Shown: piece after piece, positions 1 through 7,606 of the stretch | Layout: each line of letters starts with the position of its first letter | How positions within the stretch are numbered: the first letter of the stretch is position 1 | DNA from: Candidatus Cloacimonas acidaminovorans str. Evry | Lineage (GTDB): Bacteria; Cloacimonadota; Cloacimonadia; Cloacimonadales; Cloacimonadaceae | Direction of reading: 5' to 3' | Length of the DNA stretch: 64,000 nucleotides | NCBI RefSeq assembly: GCF_000146065.2 | Contig: NC_020449.1 | Location: 1,302,001-1,366,000 of the forward strand | The notes under the pieces: model-generated | Told to the model about the DNA's origin: nothing | What the model saw: the letters and a program-made list of their open reading frames with translations, nothing else | Databases searched by the model: none | Program-made: the position numbers and the translations under genes

Positions 1-384
1 TTTAGCACTGAGAATAAGAGGATCGAAACGCCAGATAACTTTTTGTTTGCCAATAAGTTCAGAAAGTTCAATAAAGGTATTTAGGCGTTGCTGCAAAGAA
101 GGCAGATTTTTCTCCCAATTTTCCTTTTCATAGTCATTCAGGGTGAATTGAAAATAGTAATTATAACCCTTCTCATCAAAGAAAGAGAGGTTTTTTAGCA
201 TAGGAGAAGGATTTTTGCTCCAAAACACAAAAAGTCGGGTTTTAGCAAAGGAGATATCTTGGAGCTGACCATTAAAAGGATTTTTCCATTTTAAATAACC
301 CTCTTTAACACGCGCAATTAACCAGTCGGAATAAAAAGCGGGGATGTCTGTAGCCCGGGAAGCAGAAATAATTACCGGTTCCAT
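1..384 (-). CDS. DUF1848 family protein, N-terminal 128 residues (runs off the left edge)
   Basis: Reading the minus strand from ATG at 384 gives an uninterrupted frame to base 1. The product starts MEPVIISASRATDIPAFYS, followed by an NPFN segment, a VFWSKNPSPM segment near residues 53-62 and VIWRFDPL near the window edge. The IISASRxTDIPAFY start, the FWSKNP motif and WRFDP are hallmarks of the DUF1848 family, whose biochemical function is not established; members carry conserved cysteines toward the C-terminus, which lies outside this window. GGAGG sits about 15 bases upstream of the ATG. The far end is missing because the window cuts it, not because the frame breaks. I am confident of the family and have no evidence for a function. 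Confidence 0.85.
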   Translation of the reverse strand, partial: MEPVIISASRATDIPAFYSDWLIARVKEGYLKWKNPFNGQLQDISFAKTRLFVFWSKNPSPMLKNLSFFDEKGYNYYFQFTLNDYEKENWEKNLPSLQQRLNTFIELSELIGKQKVIWRFDPLILSAK

Positions 385-618
385 ATTGTTTTCTTTTTTG
401 CCTCCAAATTATTATCTCACTTTGGATATTGATTCCTTTTTAGAAATAATTGCATTTCAGACAAGGAAAATATTCGCTGTTGGTTCAAACTATTGTTATG
501 CAGGAAGATTGACATCCTCGTCAAATACATCTTACGCTTTATTTATTAACCGAAAGGCAAGCTGTAACGAAACACCTGGGTTATCATTGAAAGATGAGAA
601 CATCGTTCTTCCGGAAAA

Positions 619-669
619 AAAGCCCTTCATGGCGACACATTGATAGCGATGGGTGCGTAAGCCCCTCGG
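619..669 (+). repeat. Dispersed 47-bp-family element, copy 1
   Basis: Contains AGCCC, GGCGACAC, then TAGCGATGGGTGCGTAAG and CCCC. The same core recurs at 2199-2245, 2425-2471 and 38138-38184, with a truncated relative at 54768-54789. The copies lie only in intergenic DNA. Confidence 0.8.
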
Positions 670-701
670 AAAATACACGATATAAACAGAGAGCAGTTTT
701 G

Positions 702-800
702 ACTCACAATTTTCATCTGCCTTCAATGTAGCTACATCCCACATTCTTTACTCACTTACAACCGCTTTTTAGCTGGTCTACAAATCTGAAAATTGTGAGT
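702..800 (-). mobile_element. 99-bp MITE-like element with 14-bp terminal inverted repeats
   Basis: Ends are ACTCACAATTTTCA (702-715) and TGAAAATTGTGAGT (787-800), a perfect 14-bp terminal inverted repeat. The inside codes for nothing. A second copy of exactly the same length lies in opposite orientation at 1098-1196, with roughly three quarters identity when one copy is reverse complemented; shared internal blocks include GCGGTTGTAAGTGA and TTGAAGGCA. Size and termini fit a miniature inverted-repeat element, but no transposase is visible in the window, so mobility is inferred. Confidence 0.6.
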
Positions 801-947
801 AAAAACAAAATGCAGCCACAAATTCATAGAAAAACGGTTCAGCACTTTCTTTATTTGTCAAGTAATCTGCTATCTCAATACACGGCAAACAGTAGCAAAA
901 TTGAATAAATATCATTCCCAAAGAAAATCCGAAATTATTTCAATTAA

Positions 948-1004
948 ATTCCGATATGACTCCCATATCATTCCCTTATCGCGATATGGGAATGATATGG
1001 GAAT
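948..1004. promoter_or_regulatory. Palindrome built from 11-bp-phased units (array 1)
   Basis: On the left, ATTCC/ACTCCC-type units begin at 948, 959 and 970, exactly 11 bp apart. On the right, two identical GATATGGGAAT units begin at 983 and 994. Together they form a near-perfect hairpin: CCCATATCATTCCC at 962-975 pairs with GGGAATGATATGGG at 988-1001, around a TATCGCGATA centre. The same inverted 11-bp layout with different words is found near 26531 and 37990. A protein-binding site or structured repeat is inferred. Confidence 0.6.
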
Positions 1005-1097
1005 CTCATCCGCCGTATAGCGCAAAAAAGCAGGAACTATTAAACAACAATTTTGGGAGAGAAATAGCGTAAATATTCTGGATGGCTTTCTGTTTTT

Positions 1098-1196
1098 ACT
1101 CACGATTTTTCGGTTTGGAAACCAGTCGTAGAGCGGTTGTAAGTGAAAATAAATGCGGAGGAGTGGTTACCTTGAAGGCAGGTGAAAATAGTAAGT
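1098..1196 (+). mobile_element. 99-bp MITE-like element, second copy, inverted
   Basis: Starts ACTCACGATTTTTC and ends TGAAAATAGTAAGT, a degenerate version of the terminal repeat of the element at 702-800, and has the same total length of 99 bp. The internal block with GCGGTTGTAAGTGA is shared in inverted orientation. Confidence 0.55.
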
Positions 1197-1240
1197 TAAA
1201 ACCTACTAATGTCAGTGAAATATGTTAGAAAAACTAATTC

Positions 1241-1310
1241 GTCACGAGTTCTCACTGCCATAACTCAGCATAAATATGAAAAAGAGTTTTTGGCAGTGAG
1301 TACTCCTGAC
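1241..1310. repeat. 70-bp hairpin repeat (GTCA-GAGT family), copy 1
   Basis: Outer arms are GTCACGAGT at the left and ACTCCTGAC at the right. They continue into an inner stem CTCACTGCCA / TGGCAGTGAG. The copy at 7023-7093 keeps the outer arms but has a completely different inner stem that still pairs. Confidence 0.65.
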
Positions 1311-1339
1311 TTCTTCCTTTTAAATTGTCCGATAAATAA

Positions 1340-1801
1340 CTAATTATTTGTTAAATAATCGTTAACTTGCTTTTGGCTTTTCCGATTATCAATTTCCTTA
1401 GCAACCGCTACAGGAACACATTGCTTATTAACAGGATTAAAATAGGTTCCCAAACTTTTTGCTAATACCACTGCTACCGGAATACCGATAATTGTAACAC
1501 ATAAACCAGCAATTTGGCAAATCGTTACAAAGCAAAGAGCCAATCCAAAAGGAATATAAATAATTGTAGCAATTATTCCAAAGGTTTTCCAAGCTTTATT
1601 CTGCTCAATATTCAGGTCTTTTTTGCTGACCATTGAATAACTGAAAGGAGCTAACAAAAATTTGCCAAATTGGAAAAGACCTAAGCCAATAGGTGCACCA
1701 ATTACAGAAATAAAAAAAAGTCCGCCAACAATATAAGCGGTTAGGGCGGTCATAAAACCGCAGAACGGGAAGTGCCACAGAATGTTTGCCAAAACTCGCA
1801 T
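1340..1801 (-). CDS. yccF: YccF-family inner membrane protein
   Basis: This 153-residue protein starts MRVLANILWHFPF, and hydrophobic segments (about 12-38, 63-88 and 90-112 as read by eye) make it an integral membrane protein. The N-terminus and the repeated glycine-rich GAPIGLGLFQFGK and GIPVAVVLAKSLG segments match the YccF (DUF307) domain, usually present twice; its transport or structural role is unknown. I chose the ATG at 1801 over one 63 bases upstream because AAAGGAG sits 7 bases before it and homologues start at this point. A TTGACA box lies in the upstream DNA near 1853-1858. It stands alone on the minus strand. Confidence 0.75.
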   Translation of the reverse strand: MRVLANILWHFPFCGFMTALTAYIVGGLFFISVIGAPIGLGLFQFGKFLLAPFSYSMVSKKDLNIEQNKAWKTFGIIATIIYIPFGLALCFVTICQIAGLCVTIIGIPVAVVLAKSLGTYFNPVNKQCVPVAVAKEIDNRKSQKQVNDYLTNN

Positions 1802-1970
1802 AACATTTCTCCTTTTTTTGAATTTTTTTTCATATTTTTTGATTCTAATCTTGTTGTCAAGCACAAAAATAACAATATGAATTTTTTAGCATTCTGTTAT
1901 TGCAGGGATAAATAGTTAACATTATCTAAGAAATAGAGGATAGAAGGAGGGGTTGATAATAAAGTTTTAC

Positions 1971-2037
1971 TATGGAAAATGAGATTACTTTTTGTGATTT
2001 TGATATGGATTCCTGCTTTCACAGGAATTACAAAGGA
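1971..2037 (+). repeat. GGATTCCTGC-family repeat, copy 1
   Basis: GAAAATG followed by an AT-rich stretch, then TGGATTCCTGCTTTCACAGG and AATTACAAAGG. Relatives occur at 6532-6597, 46101-46137 and 62097-62158. The family resembles the widespread REP-like GGATTCC...GGAATGACA repeats of bacterial intergenic DNA. Confidence 0.6.
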
Positions 2038-2198
2038 ACTATTATTTACTATGCTTGTATTTGTCATTCCGCACTTATGGATGAATATAGTTTTGCCAAC
2101 CTATAATCCTTCATTGTATCTTATATATTTTCCATTATGATAGTACATATATAGTAAAAGAGAAGTGACTGTCTTATAAATTTTATCTTGTAAATTTA

Positions 2199-2245
2199 AA
2201 AGCCCGCAGGGCGAAACAGTTATAGCGATGGGTGCGTAAGCCCCT
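2199..2245 (+). repeat. Dispersed 47-bp-family element, copy 2
   Basis: 47 bp from AAAGCCCGCAGGGCG to GTGCGTAAGCCCCT, identical base for base to the reverse complement of 2425-2471, so the two copies could pair over their full length. Confidence 0.85.
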
Positions 2246-2424
2246 TGGGAAAAGAGTAATATCATTATTAATTTATTTCTCAAAACCTTGTCCAAAAAGC
2301 CCCTCAGGGCGACACTTAAAATTTTCCCAAGAGCCAAAACAAGTTCAAAATAAAAGTGTCGCCCTTGGGGGGCTCTACAAAAGTTTGAAAATGTTTAAAA
2401 AATCTCTATATGTTTAAACTTACG

Positions 2425-2471
2425 AGGGGCTTACGCACCCATCGCTATAACTGTTTCGCCCTGCGGGCTTT
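2425..2471 (-). repeat. Dispersed 47-bp-family element, copy 3 (inverted)
   Basis: Perfect 47-bp inverted partner of 2199-2245. About 180 bases separate the pair, and a second, shorter inverted pair is nested between them. Confidence 0.85.
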
Positions 2472-2659
2472 CTTGTTGTTTCACAGTTATTATCTGACTA
2501 TATAGCTTTTTTTTACAAATTTTCTATTTATTACTGATTTATCAATCTGGATATTGTATTATAGGTTTATCTAATTAAGAGAATATAAAACTTATAATTT
2601 GCACTTGGGCAAAGTTAAAATTGGTAAAAAAATCTTTTAATTTACCGTCTGAAATGTGA

Positions 2660-3141
2660 TTATTGCTTGTTTTCTGTCTCTACTTTTCTTATATTTGCAT
2701 CAATAACTTGATTAAGCGTAGCTCTGGTACTGATAGAAATATCGGCAAATACTTTAAAAAGTTCAGCTATTGCTAATAAAATCAAAGCATATACTATTCC
2801 TGTTACTAATACAGCTAAACCAATAGCCCACAATCTAGAAATAGTAAAAAAATAACTATAGCTCCAACCAAACTGGCAGCAAACACTAAGATAGCAAATA
2901 CTTGAAAGATTACAGAAATCGTTTTTAATCCAGGATAGTTAACTGGTTGGTAGAAAGATTGCATGGGGTACGGATTGAACTGAGCATTCATATTAGGTTG
3001 TTGATAATAACGAGGGGGTTCCATATTTATTTCTCCTTTTTGTATGTTTTTCTTCTTAGGCATAAAGAATATATTTTTTACTATGATAGCAACTAAAATT
3101 AAGACAAGTCCGATGATAATTAATTTGGTTAACAAATCCAT
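2660..3141 (-). pseudogene. Small membrane protein gene interrupted by a frameshift in a T7 run
   Basis: From ATG at 3141 the frame encodes an N-terminal membrane segment (MDLLTKLIIIGLVLILVAII), a proline- and glutamine-rich linker (about residues 45-70) and a second hydrophobic segment, then stops at 2815. The -1 frame beyond the T7 run at 2846-2852 continues the hydrophobic segment (FFTISRLWAIGLAVLVTGIV), then EL-KVFADISISTRATLNQ, and ends at TAA 2660-2662. One extra T would restore a full protein of about 160 residues. A promoter (3170-3197) overlaps the upstream ATG at 3174, so the start must be 3141, where GAGGTGAT is the ribosome site. The cause may be sequencing error, slippage or true decay. 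Function unknown. Confidence 0.6.
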
Positions 3142-3169
3142 AACAATCACCTCATATTTTCTGAATGAC

Positions 3170-3197
3170 ATCATACGAATGTATTAAATGATGTCAA
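3170..3197 (-). promoter_or_regulatory. Sigma-70-type promoter of the frameshifted membrane gene
   Basis: TTGACA (3192-3197 on the minus strand), a 16-bp spacer, then TATGAT (3170-3175). The start codon at 3141 lies about 30 bases beyond the -10 box. The -10 covers a candidate ATG-ATG at 3174/3171, which rules out those starts. Confidence 0.65.
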
Positions 3198-3330
3198 GTA
3201 AAAAATTTACTTTTTCTCTTATCTCTTATTTTTTTTAACTATGGGAAAAGTTTTGAGCCACGATTTTCAACTGCTTTCCCAAAATTTGTCTACATTTCTT
3301 GGGTTTATTTCACTGATTTGTTTTCTTAGT

Positions 3331-3834
3331 TTAAACTTGACTGTAACTTATCATCCACTCATCATCTTCCCATCCTTCACCCATCCTAAAGATTGAGTTG
3401 ATGTTGGGAAAATAATGAATTTGGATAAAGGAAGTTAGGGTCAGATTAGTTCCATTGATGGATAGAACAACATTATTAGGACTAAAATCGGCTGTAAAGA
3501 ATTTATATTCGGGCATACTTTTCTGTCCGCGAGCATTGATTGTATACAAAACAAGCTGATATTCTCCATCCTGTTGCAGATGAACAATACTTGCATCCAA
3601 TGCTACTGTAATATCCTTTGCCGGATTGGTTATTGCATAAGTATAAACCTCATCGGGATTGGCTCCGGAATCGGAAAAATACCAGCAGACACTATTTATG
3701 GCAGGTTGAGCATAAGAAGACAGATAAATAAATTTATACTCGTTCAAACTCCAGTAGCCGGCATTATTCTTCACCCGCACACCCAGTAAATGCATTCCGG
3801 GAGGAACATTTTCATCGGTTAGGTTGAAAATTGT
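3331..3834 (-). pseudogene. C-terminal remnant of a large surface protein
   Basis: The minus-strand frame is open from a TGA just before 3834 to the stop at 3331. It begins inside a domain (LTIFNLTDENVPPGMHLLGV, then RVKNNAGYWSLNEYK), with no ribosome site or signal peptide in front. The pattern GxHLLGVRVKNNAGYWS resembles repeated beta-sandwich segments of large secreted proteins in the Cloacimonadota/Bacteroidetes group. The first internal ATG (3795) has no ribosome site and would start mid-domain. Most of the parent gene is missing. The fragment is bracketed by inverted copies of the MITE-type terminal repeat (3256-3269 and 3825-3838). I read it as a gene fragment, not a working gene; its former role was probably at the cell surface. 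Confidence 0.55.
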
Positions 3835-3861
3835 AAGTCAAAATTCCTTTACAGCTTTTGC

Positions 3862-3867
3862 TTGACA
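3862..3867 (+). promoter_or_regulatory. TTGACA box upstream of leuS
   Basis: CTTGACA lies 64 bases before the leuS start. There is no good -10 at the usual 17 bp (the sequence there is AATTTT-like). The best AT-rich candidate, TATTAT at 3896-3901, is 28 bp away, so the exact promoter remains uncertain. Confidence 0.4.
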
Positions 3868-3931
3868 ATTATGCGGTCTCCCAAATTTTGCAAGGTATTA
3901 TAAGATAAAATGATACACCGGGAGAGATAAA

Positions 3932-6415
3932 ATGGAATACCGATTTAGTGAAATTGAAAAGAAATGGCAGAATATTTGGCGTGAGAGAGGGATATTTAAT
4001 GCACCTGATACAAGTTCCAAGCCCAAATATTATGTATTGTCAATGTTTCCTTATCCTTCGGGAGTTTTGCATATAGGTCATATTTCCAATTATTCTATTG
4101 GCGATGTGATTTCGCGATTGAAAATGATGGAAGGTTACAATGTGATGCAACCCATTGGTTATGATGCTTTCGGGATGCCTGCGGAAAATTTTGCGATTGA
4201 GCACAATTCTCATCCGCGCCTTACTACTGAAGAAAACATAGCAGCGATGCGTATTCAATTTGACAGTATGGGTTTTGGTTTTGATTGGAGCAGAGAAATA
4301 AGCACTTGTCGTCCGGAGTATTATCGTTGGGGACAATATCTTTTCAAGAAATTATACGAAAAAGGTTTAGTTTACCGTAAGAAGGGCTTTCAGAACTGGT
4401 GTGAACAATGTCAAACCGTGTTGGCTAACGAACAGGTTGTGGATGGTCATTGTTGGCGCTGTGGAAACATTGTAGAGCAGAAAGAACTGGAACAATGGTA
4501 TTTCAAGATTACGGAATATGCGGAAGAACTATTGGATTTTTCCCAAGTGATTGATTGGCCTGAACGAGTGATCACGATGCAAAAGAATTGGATAGGACGT
4601 TCGGAAGGTGCTAAAATTGATTTTATTTTGGAAGGAACAAACGCAAAAATACCGATTTTTACCACCCGTCCGGATACTATTTACGGGGTAACTTTTATGG
4701 CGTTGCCACCGGAGCATCCTTTAGTTCAACAGTGGCTGAGGGAAGAACCGGATAATAAAGAACTGCAGGATTTTTGCCATAAAGTTATTAATGAGGATAA
4801 AGTTATGCGCAGTTCTGAGGAAACAATTAAAGAAGGCATTTTTAGTGGTCGTTATGCTATAAATCCTTTTAATGGCGATAGAATTCAAATCTGGATTACT
4901 AATTATGTGCTTATGGATTACGGAATGGGAGCAGTTATGGCTGTTCCGGTACACGATCAACGCGATTTTGAGTTTGCTAAAAAATACAATATCCCAATTA
5001 AAATAGTGATTCAAAAACCCGATATGTCCTTAAAAATTGAAGAGATGCAAGAAGCATATATAGAACCCGGAATAATGACTAATTCCGATAAATTCAACGG
5101 AATGGATAGTGAAGAAGCCAAAATGGCAATAACCGATTGGGCTATGGAAAATGGTTGGGGTGAAAAAACCGTTAGTTATCGTTTAAGGGATTGGTGTATT
5201 TCGCGTCAGCGTTATTGGGGAAATCCTATTCCGGTTATTCATTGTCCGCATTGTGGGATAGTATTAGTTCCCGATGAGGATTTACCTGTTAAATTGCCGG
5301 ATAATGTCCAAGTAGGCAGAACAACCAAAAATCCGCTTTTGAGCGTTCCGGAATGGATAAATGTGCCCTGTCCGAAATGCGGAACTCCAGCAAAAAGAGA
5401 AACGGATACAATGGATACTTTTGTAGACAGCAGTTGGTATTATGCTCGTTATACCGATCCGAATAACGATAGAGAGCCCTTTAGCAAAGAACTGGCTGAT
5501 TATTGGCTTCCCGTAGATCAATACATTGGTGGAATTGAACATGCCTGTATGCATTTACTTTATGCCCGTTTTTTCCACAAATTTATGCGGGATTTGGGTT
5601 GGGTAAATTGTGATGAACCCTTTGCACGTTTACTTACACAGGGGATGGTTACAAAGGATGGAGCCAAAATGAGCAAATCCAAAGGTAATGTAGTTGATCC
5701 GCAATATATTATAGATCGCTTTGGTGCAGATACTTTACGCACTTTTTTGCTTTTTGCCTCACCCCCCGAAAAAGATGTGGAATGGAGTGATGATGGAATT
5801 ATGGGTGCCTTCAGATTTTTGAACCGGGTCTGGCGTTTGGTTGAAAGTAATTTGGAAACCATAAAACTCGGTTTGCAGACAGGTGAAAGTTCTGAACCTC
5901 TTTCAGAGGAAATATATAACTTGCGTTATGAAACCCATTATGCCATATTTCGCTGGAGAGAGGATTGTTTAGAGCGTCTCCAATTCAATACCGCTATTGC
6001 AAGCTGTATGGAATTTCTCAATGCTATAGCGAAAATTAAAGAACCGGATAAATTGAACTCTGCGGAATTAAAGATTTATGCTTTTGCCTGCGTCACTTTG
6101 CCTAAAATGCTTTATCCCTTTGCTCCTCATATTGCGGAAGAACTTTGGCAGATATTGGGAAATGAAAAAATGCTGAATGAATGCGGACTTCCTGAATATG
6201 AAGAAAAATACTTAACCCGAAATATTGTTACTTATGTGGTTCAGGTAAACGGAAAAATAAGAGGCAAACTGGAAGTTCCGATTGACATTAATACGGAGGA
6301 CTTAAAAACCAAAGCCCTGGAAATTGAAAATGTGCAGCGCTTTCTGCAGGGACTGAACATTAAAAAGATAATAGTGGTGCCGGGAAAAATGGTTTCTATT
6401 GCTGCAGGTAAATAG
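3932..6415 (+). CDS. leuS: Leucine-tRNA ligase
   Basis: This 827-residue class I aminoacyl-tRNA synthetase attaches leucine to tRNA-Leu in the cytoplasm. The HIGH signature is at residues 47-50 (PYPSGVLHIGH) and the KMSKS loop at 579-583. Zinc-binding CxxC pairs occur near residues 155-176 and again near 435-480. The CP1 editing domain, with TTRPDTIYGVTF and the GAVMAVPVHDQRDFEF aspartate region, lies between them. The anticodon-binding and C-terminal domains (VQVNGKIRGKLEV) are complete, and total length matches bacterial LeuRS. GGGAGAG lies 7-8 bases before the ATG. It is the only plus-strand gene in the first 22 kb and is followed by intergenic DNA, so it is probably monocistronic. A tRNA-Leu substrate gene lies at 62186. 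Confidence 0.98.
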   Translation: MEYRFSEIEKKWQNIWRERGIFNAPDTSSKPKYYVLSMFPYPSGVLHIGHISNYSIGDVISRLKMMEGYNVMQPIGYDAFGMPAENFAIEHNSHPRLTTEENIAAMRIQFDSMGFGFDWSREISTCRPEYYRWGQYLFKKLYEKGLVYRKKGFQNWCEQCQTVLANEQVVDGHCWRCGNIVEQKELEQWYFKITEYAEELLDFSQVIDWPERVITMQKNWIGRSEGAKIDFILEGTNAKIPIFTTRPDTIYGVTFMALPPEHPLVQQWLREEPDNKELQDFCHKVINEDKVMRSSEETIKEGIFSGRYAINPFNGDRIQIWITNYVLMDYGMGAVMAVPVHDQRDFEFAKKYNIPIKIVIQKPDMSLKIEEMQEAYIEPGIMTNSDKFNGMDSEEAKMAITDWAMENGWGEKTVSYRLRDWCISRQRYWGNPIPVIHCPHCGIVLVPDEDLPVKLPDNVQVGRTTKNPLLSVPEWINVPCPKCGTPAKRETDTMDTFVDSSWYYARYTDPNNDREPFSKELADYWLPVDQYIGGIEHACMHLLYARFFHKFMRDLGWVNCDEPFARLLTQGMVTKDGAKMSKSKGNVVDPQYIIDRFGADTLRTFLLFASPPEKDVEWSDDGIMGAFRFLNRVWRLVESNLETIKLGLQTGESSEPLSEEIYNLRYETHYAIFRWREDCLERLQFNTAIASCMEFLNAIAKIKEPDKLNSAELKIYAFACVTLPKMLYPFAPHIAEELWQILGNEKMLNECGLPEYEEKYLTRNIVTYVVQVNGKIRGKLEVPIDINTEDLKTKALEIENVQRFLQGLNIKKIIVVPGKMVSIAAGK

Positions 6416-6531
6416 TGGATTAAGAATGAAGCATAAAAAATGAATATAATGAGAGACCCTAAAAATATCTCGGTGTTTTCAGTATTCTCGGTTTGCCCGA
6501 TGTAAAAAAACGGGAATAATATAGTTTTCAT

Positions 6532-6597
6532 CTGGAAAATGCAATTATTATATCGGAACTTATCAGGATTCCTGCTTGCGTAGAAATGACAAGGGTC
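6532..6597 (+). repeat. GGATTCCTGC-family repeat, copy 2
   Basis: GGAAAATGCAATTATTATATCG, interrupted by a few bases, then CAGGATTCCTGCTTGCGTAG and AAATGACAAGG. It shares the order GAAAATG - AT-rich - GGATTCCTGC - AATGACA with copies at 1971 and 46101. Confidence 0.6.
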
Positions 6598-6986
6598 CTT
6601 TCATTTAAGAAATAATATGATTCTATGCTTGGTTGACAGGGGTTGACGAGAATTTCAATCATTAGGAAAAGCATCATACTTAATTATCTGCGTTAGCAAT
6701 ATCTTGACGCCTCTTGGCAAATTACCGAGATAAGCCACTCTATATCTACCACCAATAATTATGCAGAAAATAAGCCCCAACTATGGTTTGGAAATAGTTA
6801 TAAGGTACATTTATAAATGGGATGCCGAATTCCGGTTTGGCATAAACAGAAAGCATAATATTTTTGAATATAAATAAAAATAACCCTAAAATCCCTTTTT
6901 CCTTGTTCATCCCTGACCTATTAACCAAAAATATCCCTGAAATCTGTGAGAGTATATTTTGGGGATTTTCGGTGGCTAAAAATTGC

Positions 6987-7004
6987 GGAGGAACAGCGTC
7001 CTCC
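6987..7004. repeat. GGAGGA hairpin repeat, copy 1
   Basis: GGAGGA-ACAGCG-TCCTCC, followed by AGCTAC. A longer relative with flanking GTAGCC/GGCTAT arms lies at 30344-30373, and a half element (GCGGAGGAGTGG) is inside the MITE copy at 1155. Confidence 0.5.
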
Positions 7005-7022
7005 AGCTACATAATCAAAGTC

Positions 7023-7093
7023 GTCACGAGTCCTCATCGCTAAATAAGTTTGAGGATAGGCAATAATTTATTTCAGCGATGACGACTCCTGAC
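7023..7093. repeat. 71-bp hairpin repeat (GTCA-GAGT family), copy 2
   Basis: Outer arms GTCACGAGT and ACTCCTGAC match copy 1 at 1241-1310. The inner stem CATCGCTAAATAA / TTATTTCAGCGATG differs from copy 1 yet still pairs, so both copies conserve the hairpin rather than the inner sequence. Confidence 0.65.
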
Positions 7094-7201
7094 TTACTTA
7101 CATTCTCAAATTTCCATTTTCCATTTTCAATTCCCCATTCTTCATTAATTCTCTTTATCTCTTTGTGAATCCAAATCCGTGTAGTTAATGAGAGTTTTTT
7201 A

Positions 7202-7606
7202 TTAATTCAGGTCTTTAGCTTTGATGGCATCCTTTTTAGGTTTCACAGTAGATTCTTCCACAAATTGAATAATAGCCATAGGCGCATTATCCCCTTTGCG
7301 GAAACCAGCTTTTAACACACGTGTATAGCCACCGTTACGACCTTCAAAAGCTGGAGCAATTTCGTTAAATAGTTTTTTTACCAGTGTTCTATCGCCCAAT
7401 ACTTTATAAGCCAGACGTCTGGAGTGGACTGTATCTTTTTTACCATAAGTAACAACACGTTCAACATATCCTCTTAATTCTTTAGCTTTAGGGAGGGTTG
7501 TTTTCAGTTGTCCGTGTTCTATCATTGATTTTACAAGATTTTTCATCATCAAATTGCGGGTATCTTTTTCCCGACCAAATTTTCTTCCTTCAACTCTGTG
7601 TCTCAT
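7202..7606 (-). CDS. rplQ: 50S ribosomal protein bL17
   Basis: The 134-residue product starts MRHRVEGRKFGREKDTRN and carries LVKSMIEHGQLKTTLPKAKELR and the RNGGYTRVLKAGFRKGDNAP block, the standard bL17 signature. It binds 23S rRNA near the peptide exit tunnel. A lysine-rich tail follows the core. It is the last gene of the long ribosomal operon, and its ATG overlaps the rpoA stop in ATGA, so translation is probably coupled. Confidence 0.97.
   Translation of the reverse strand: MRHRVEGRKFGREKDTRNLMMKNLVKSMIEHGQLKTTLPKAKELRGYVERVVTYGKKDTVHSRRLAYKVLGDRTLVKKLFNEIAPAFEGRNGGYTRVLKAGFRKGDNAPMAIIQFVEESTVKPKKDAIKAKDLN

Larger units (their letters stand above)
385..1339. other. Repeat-rich intergenic region, no convincing gene
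   Basis: No frame here has a ribosome-binding site plus a protein-like composition. The stretch is made largely of repeats annotated separately: a 47-bp-family element (619-669), two 99-bp MITE-like elements in opposite orientation (702-800 and 1098-1196), an 11-bp-phased palindrome (948-1004) and a 70-bp hairpin (1241-1310). Short ORFs at 532-744 and 912-1103 are read-throughs of these repeats. Confidence 0.7.
1802..2659. other. Intergenic region with several repeat families
   Basis: No supported gene. It holds a GGATTCCTGC-family repeat (1971-2037), two copies of the 47-bp family in perfect inverted orientation (2199-2245 and 2425-2471), and between them a shorter inverted pair (about 2298-2317 and 2357-2376) sharing AGCCCC and GGGCGACACTT. 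Apparent ORFs at 2101-2337 and 2232-2417 are translations of these repeats. Confidence 0.7.
6416..7201. other. Intergenic region between convergent leuS and rplQ
   Basis: No supported gene; the short ORF at 6746-6928 lacks a ribosome site. It contains a GGATTCCTGC-family repeat (6532-6597), a GGAGGA hairpin (6987-7004) and a 71-bp GTCA-GAGT hairpin (7023-7093). I see no clear rho-independent terminator for either flanking gene. Confidence 0.65.

Noticed and set aside
344-643. 99-codon plus-strand ORF
   Set aside because: It overlaps the DUF1848 start on the other strand and repeat DNA, lacks a ribosome site and has no protein-like composition.
912-1103. 63-codon minus-strand ORF
   Set aside because: It is a translation of the 11-bp-phased palindrome and MITE end, with no ribosome site.
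2101-2417. Two ORFs on opposite strands
   Set aside because: They are translations of the 47-bp-family repeats and their nested pair.
6746-6928. 60-codon ORF downstream of leuS
   Set aside because: No ribosome site and no recognisable domain; it lies in repeat-rich DNA.
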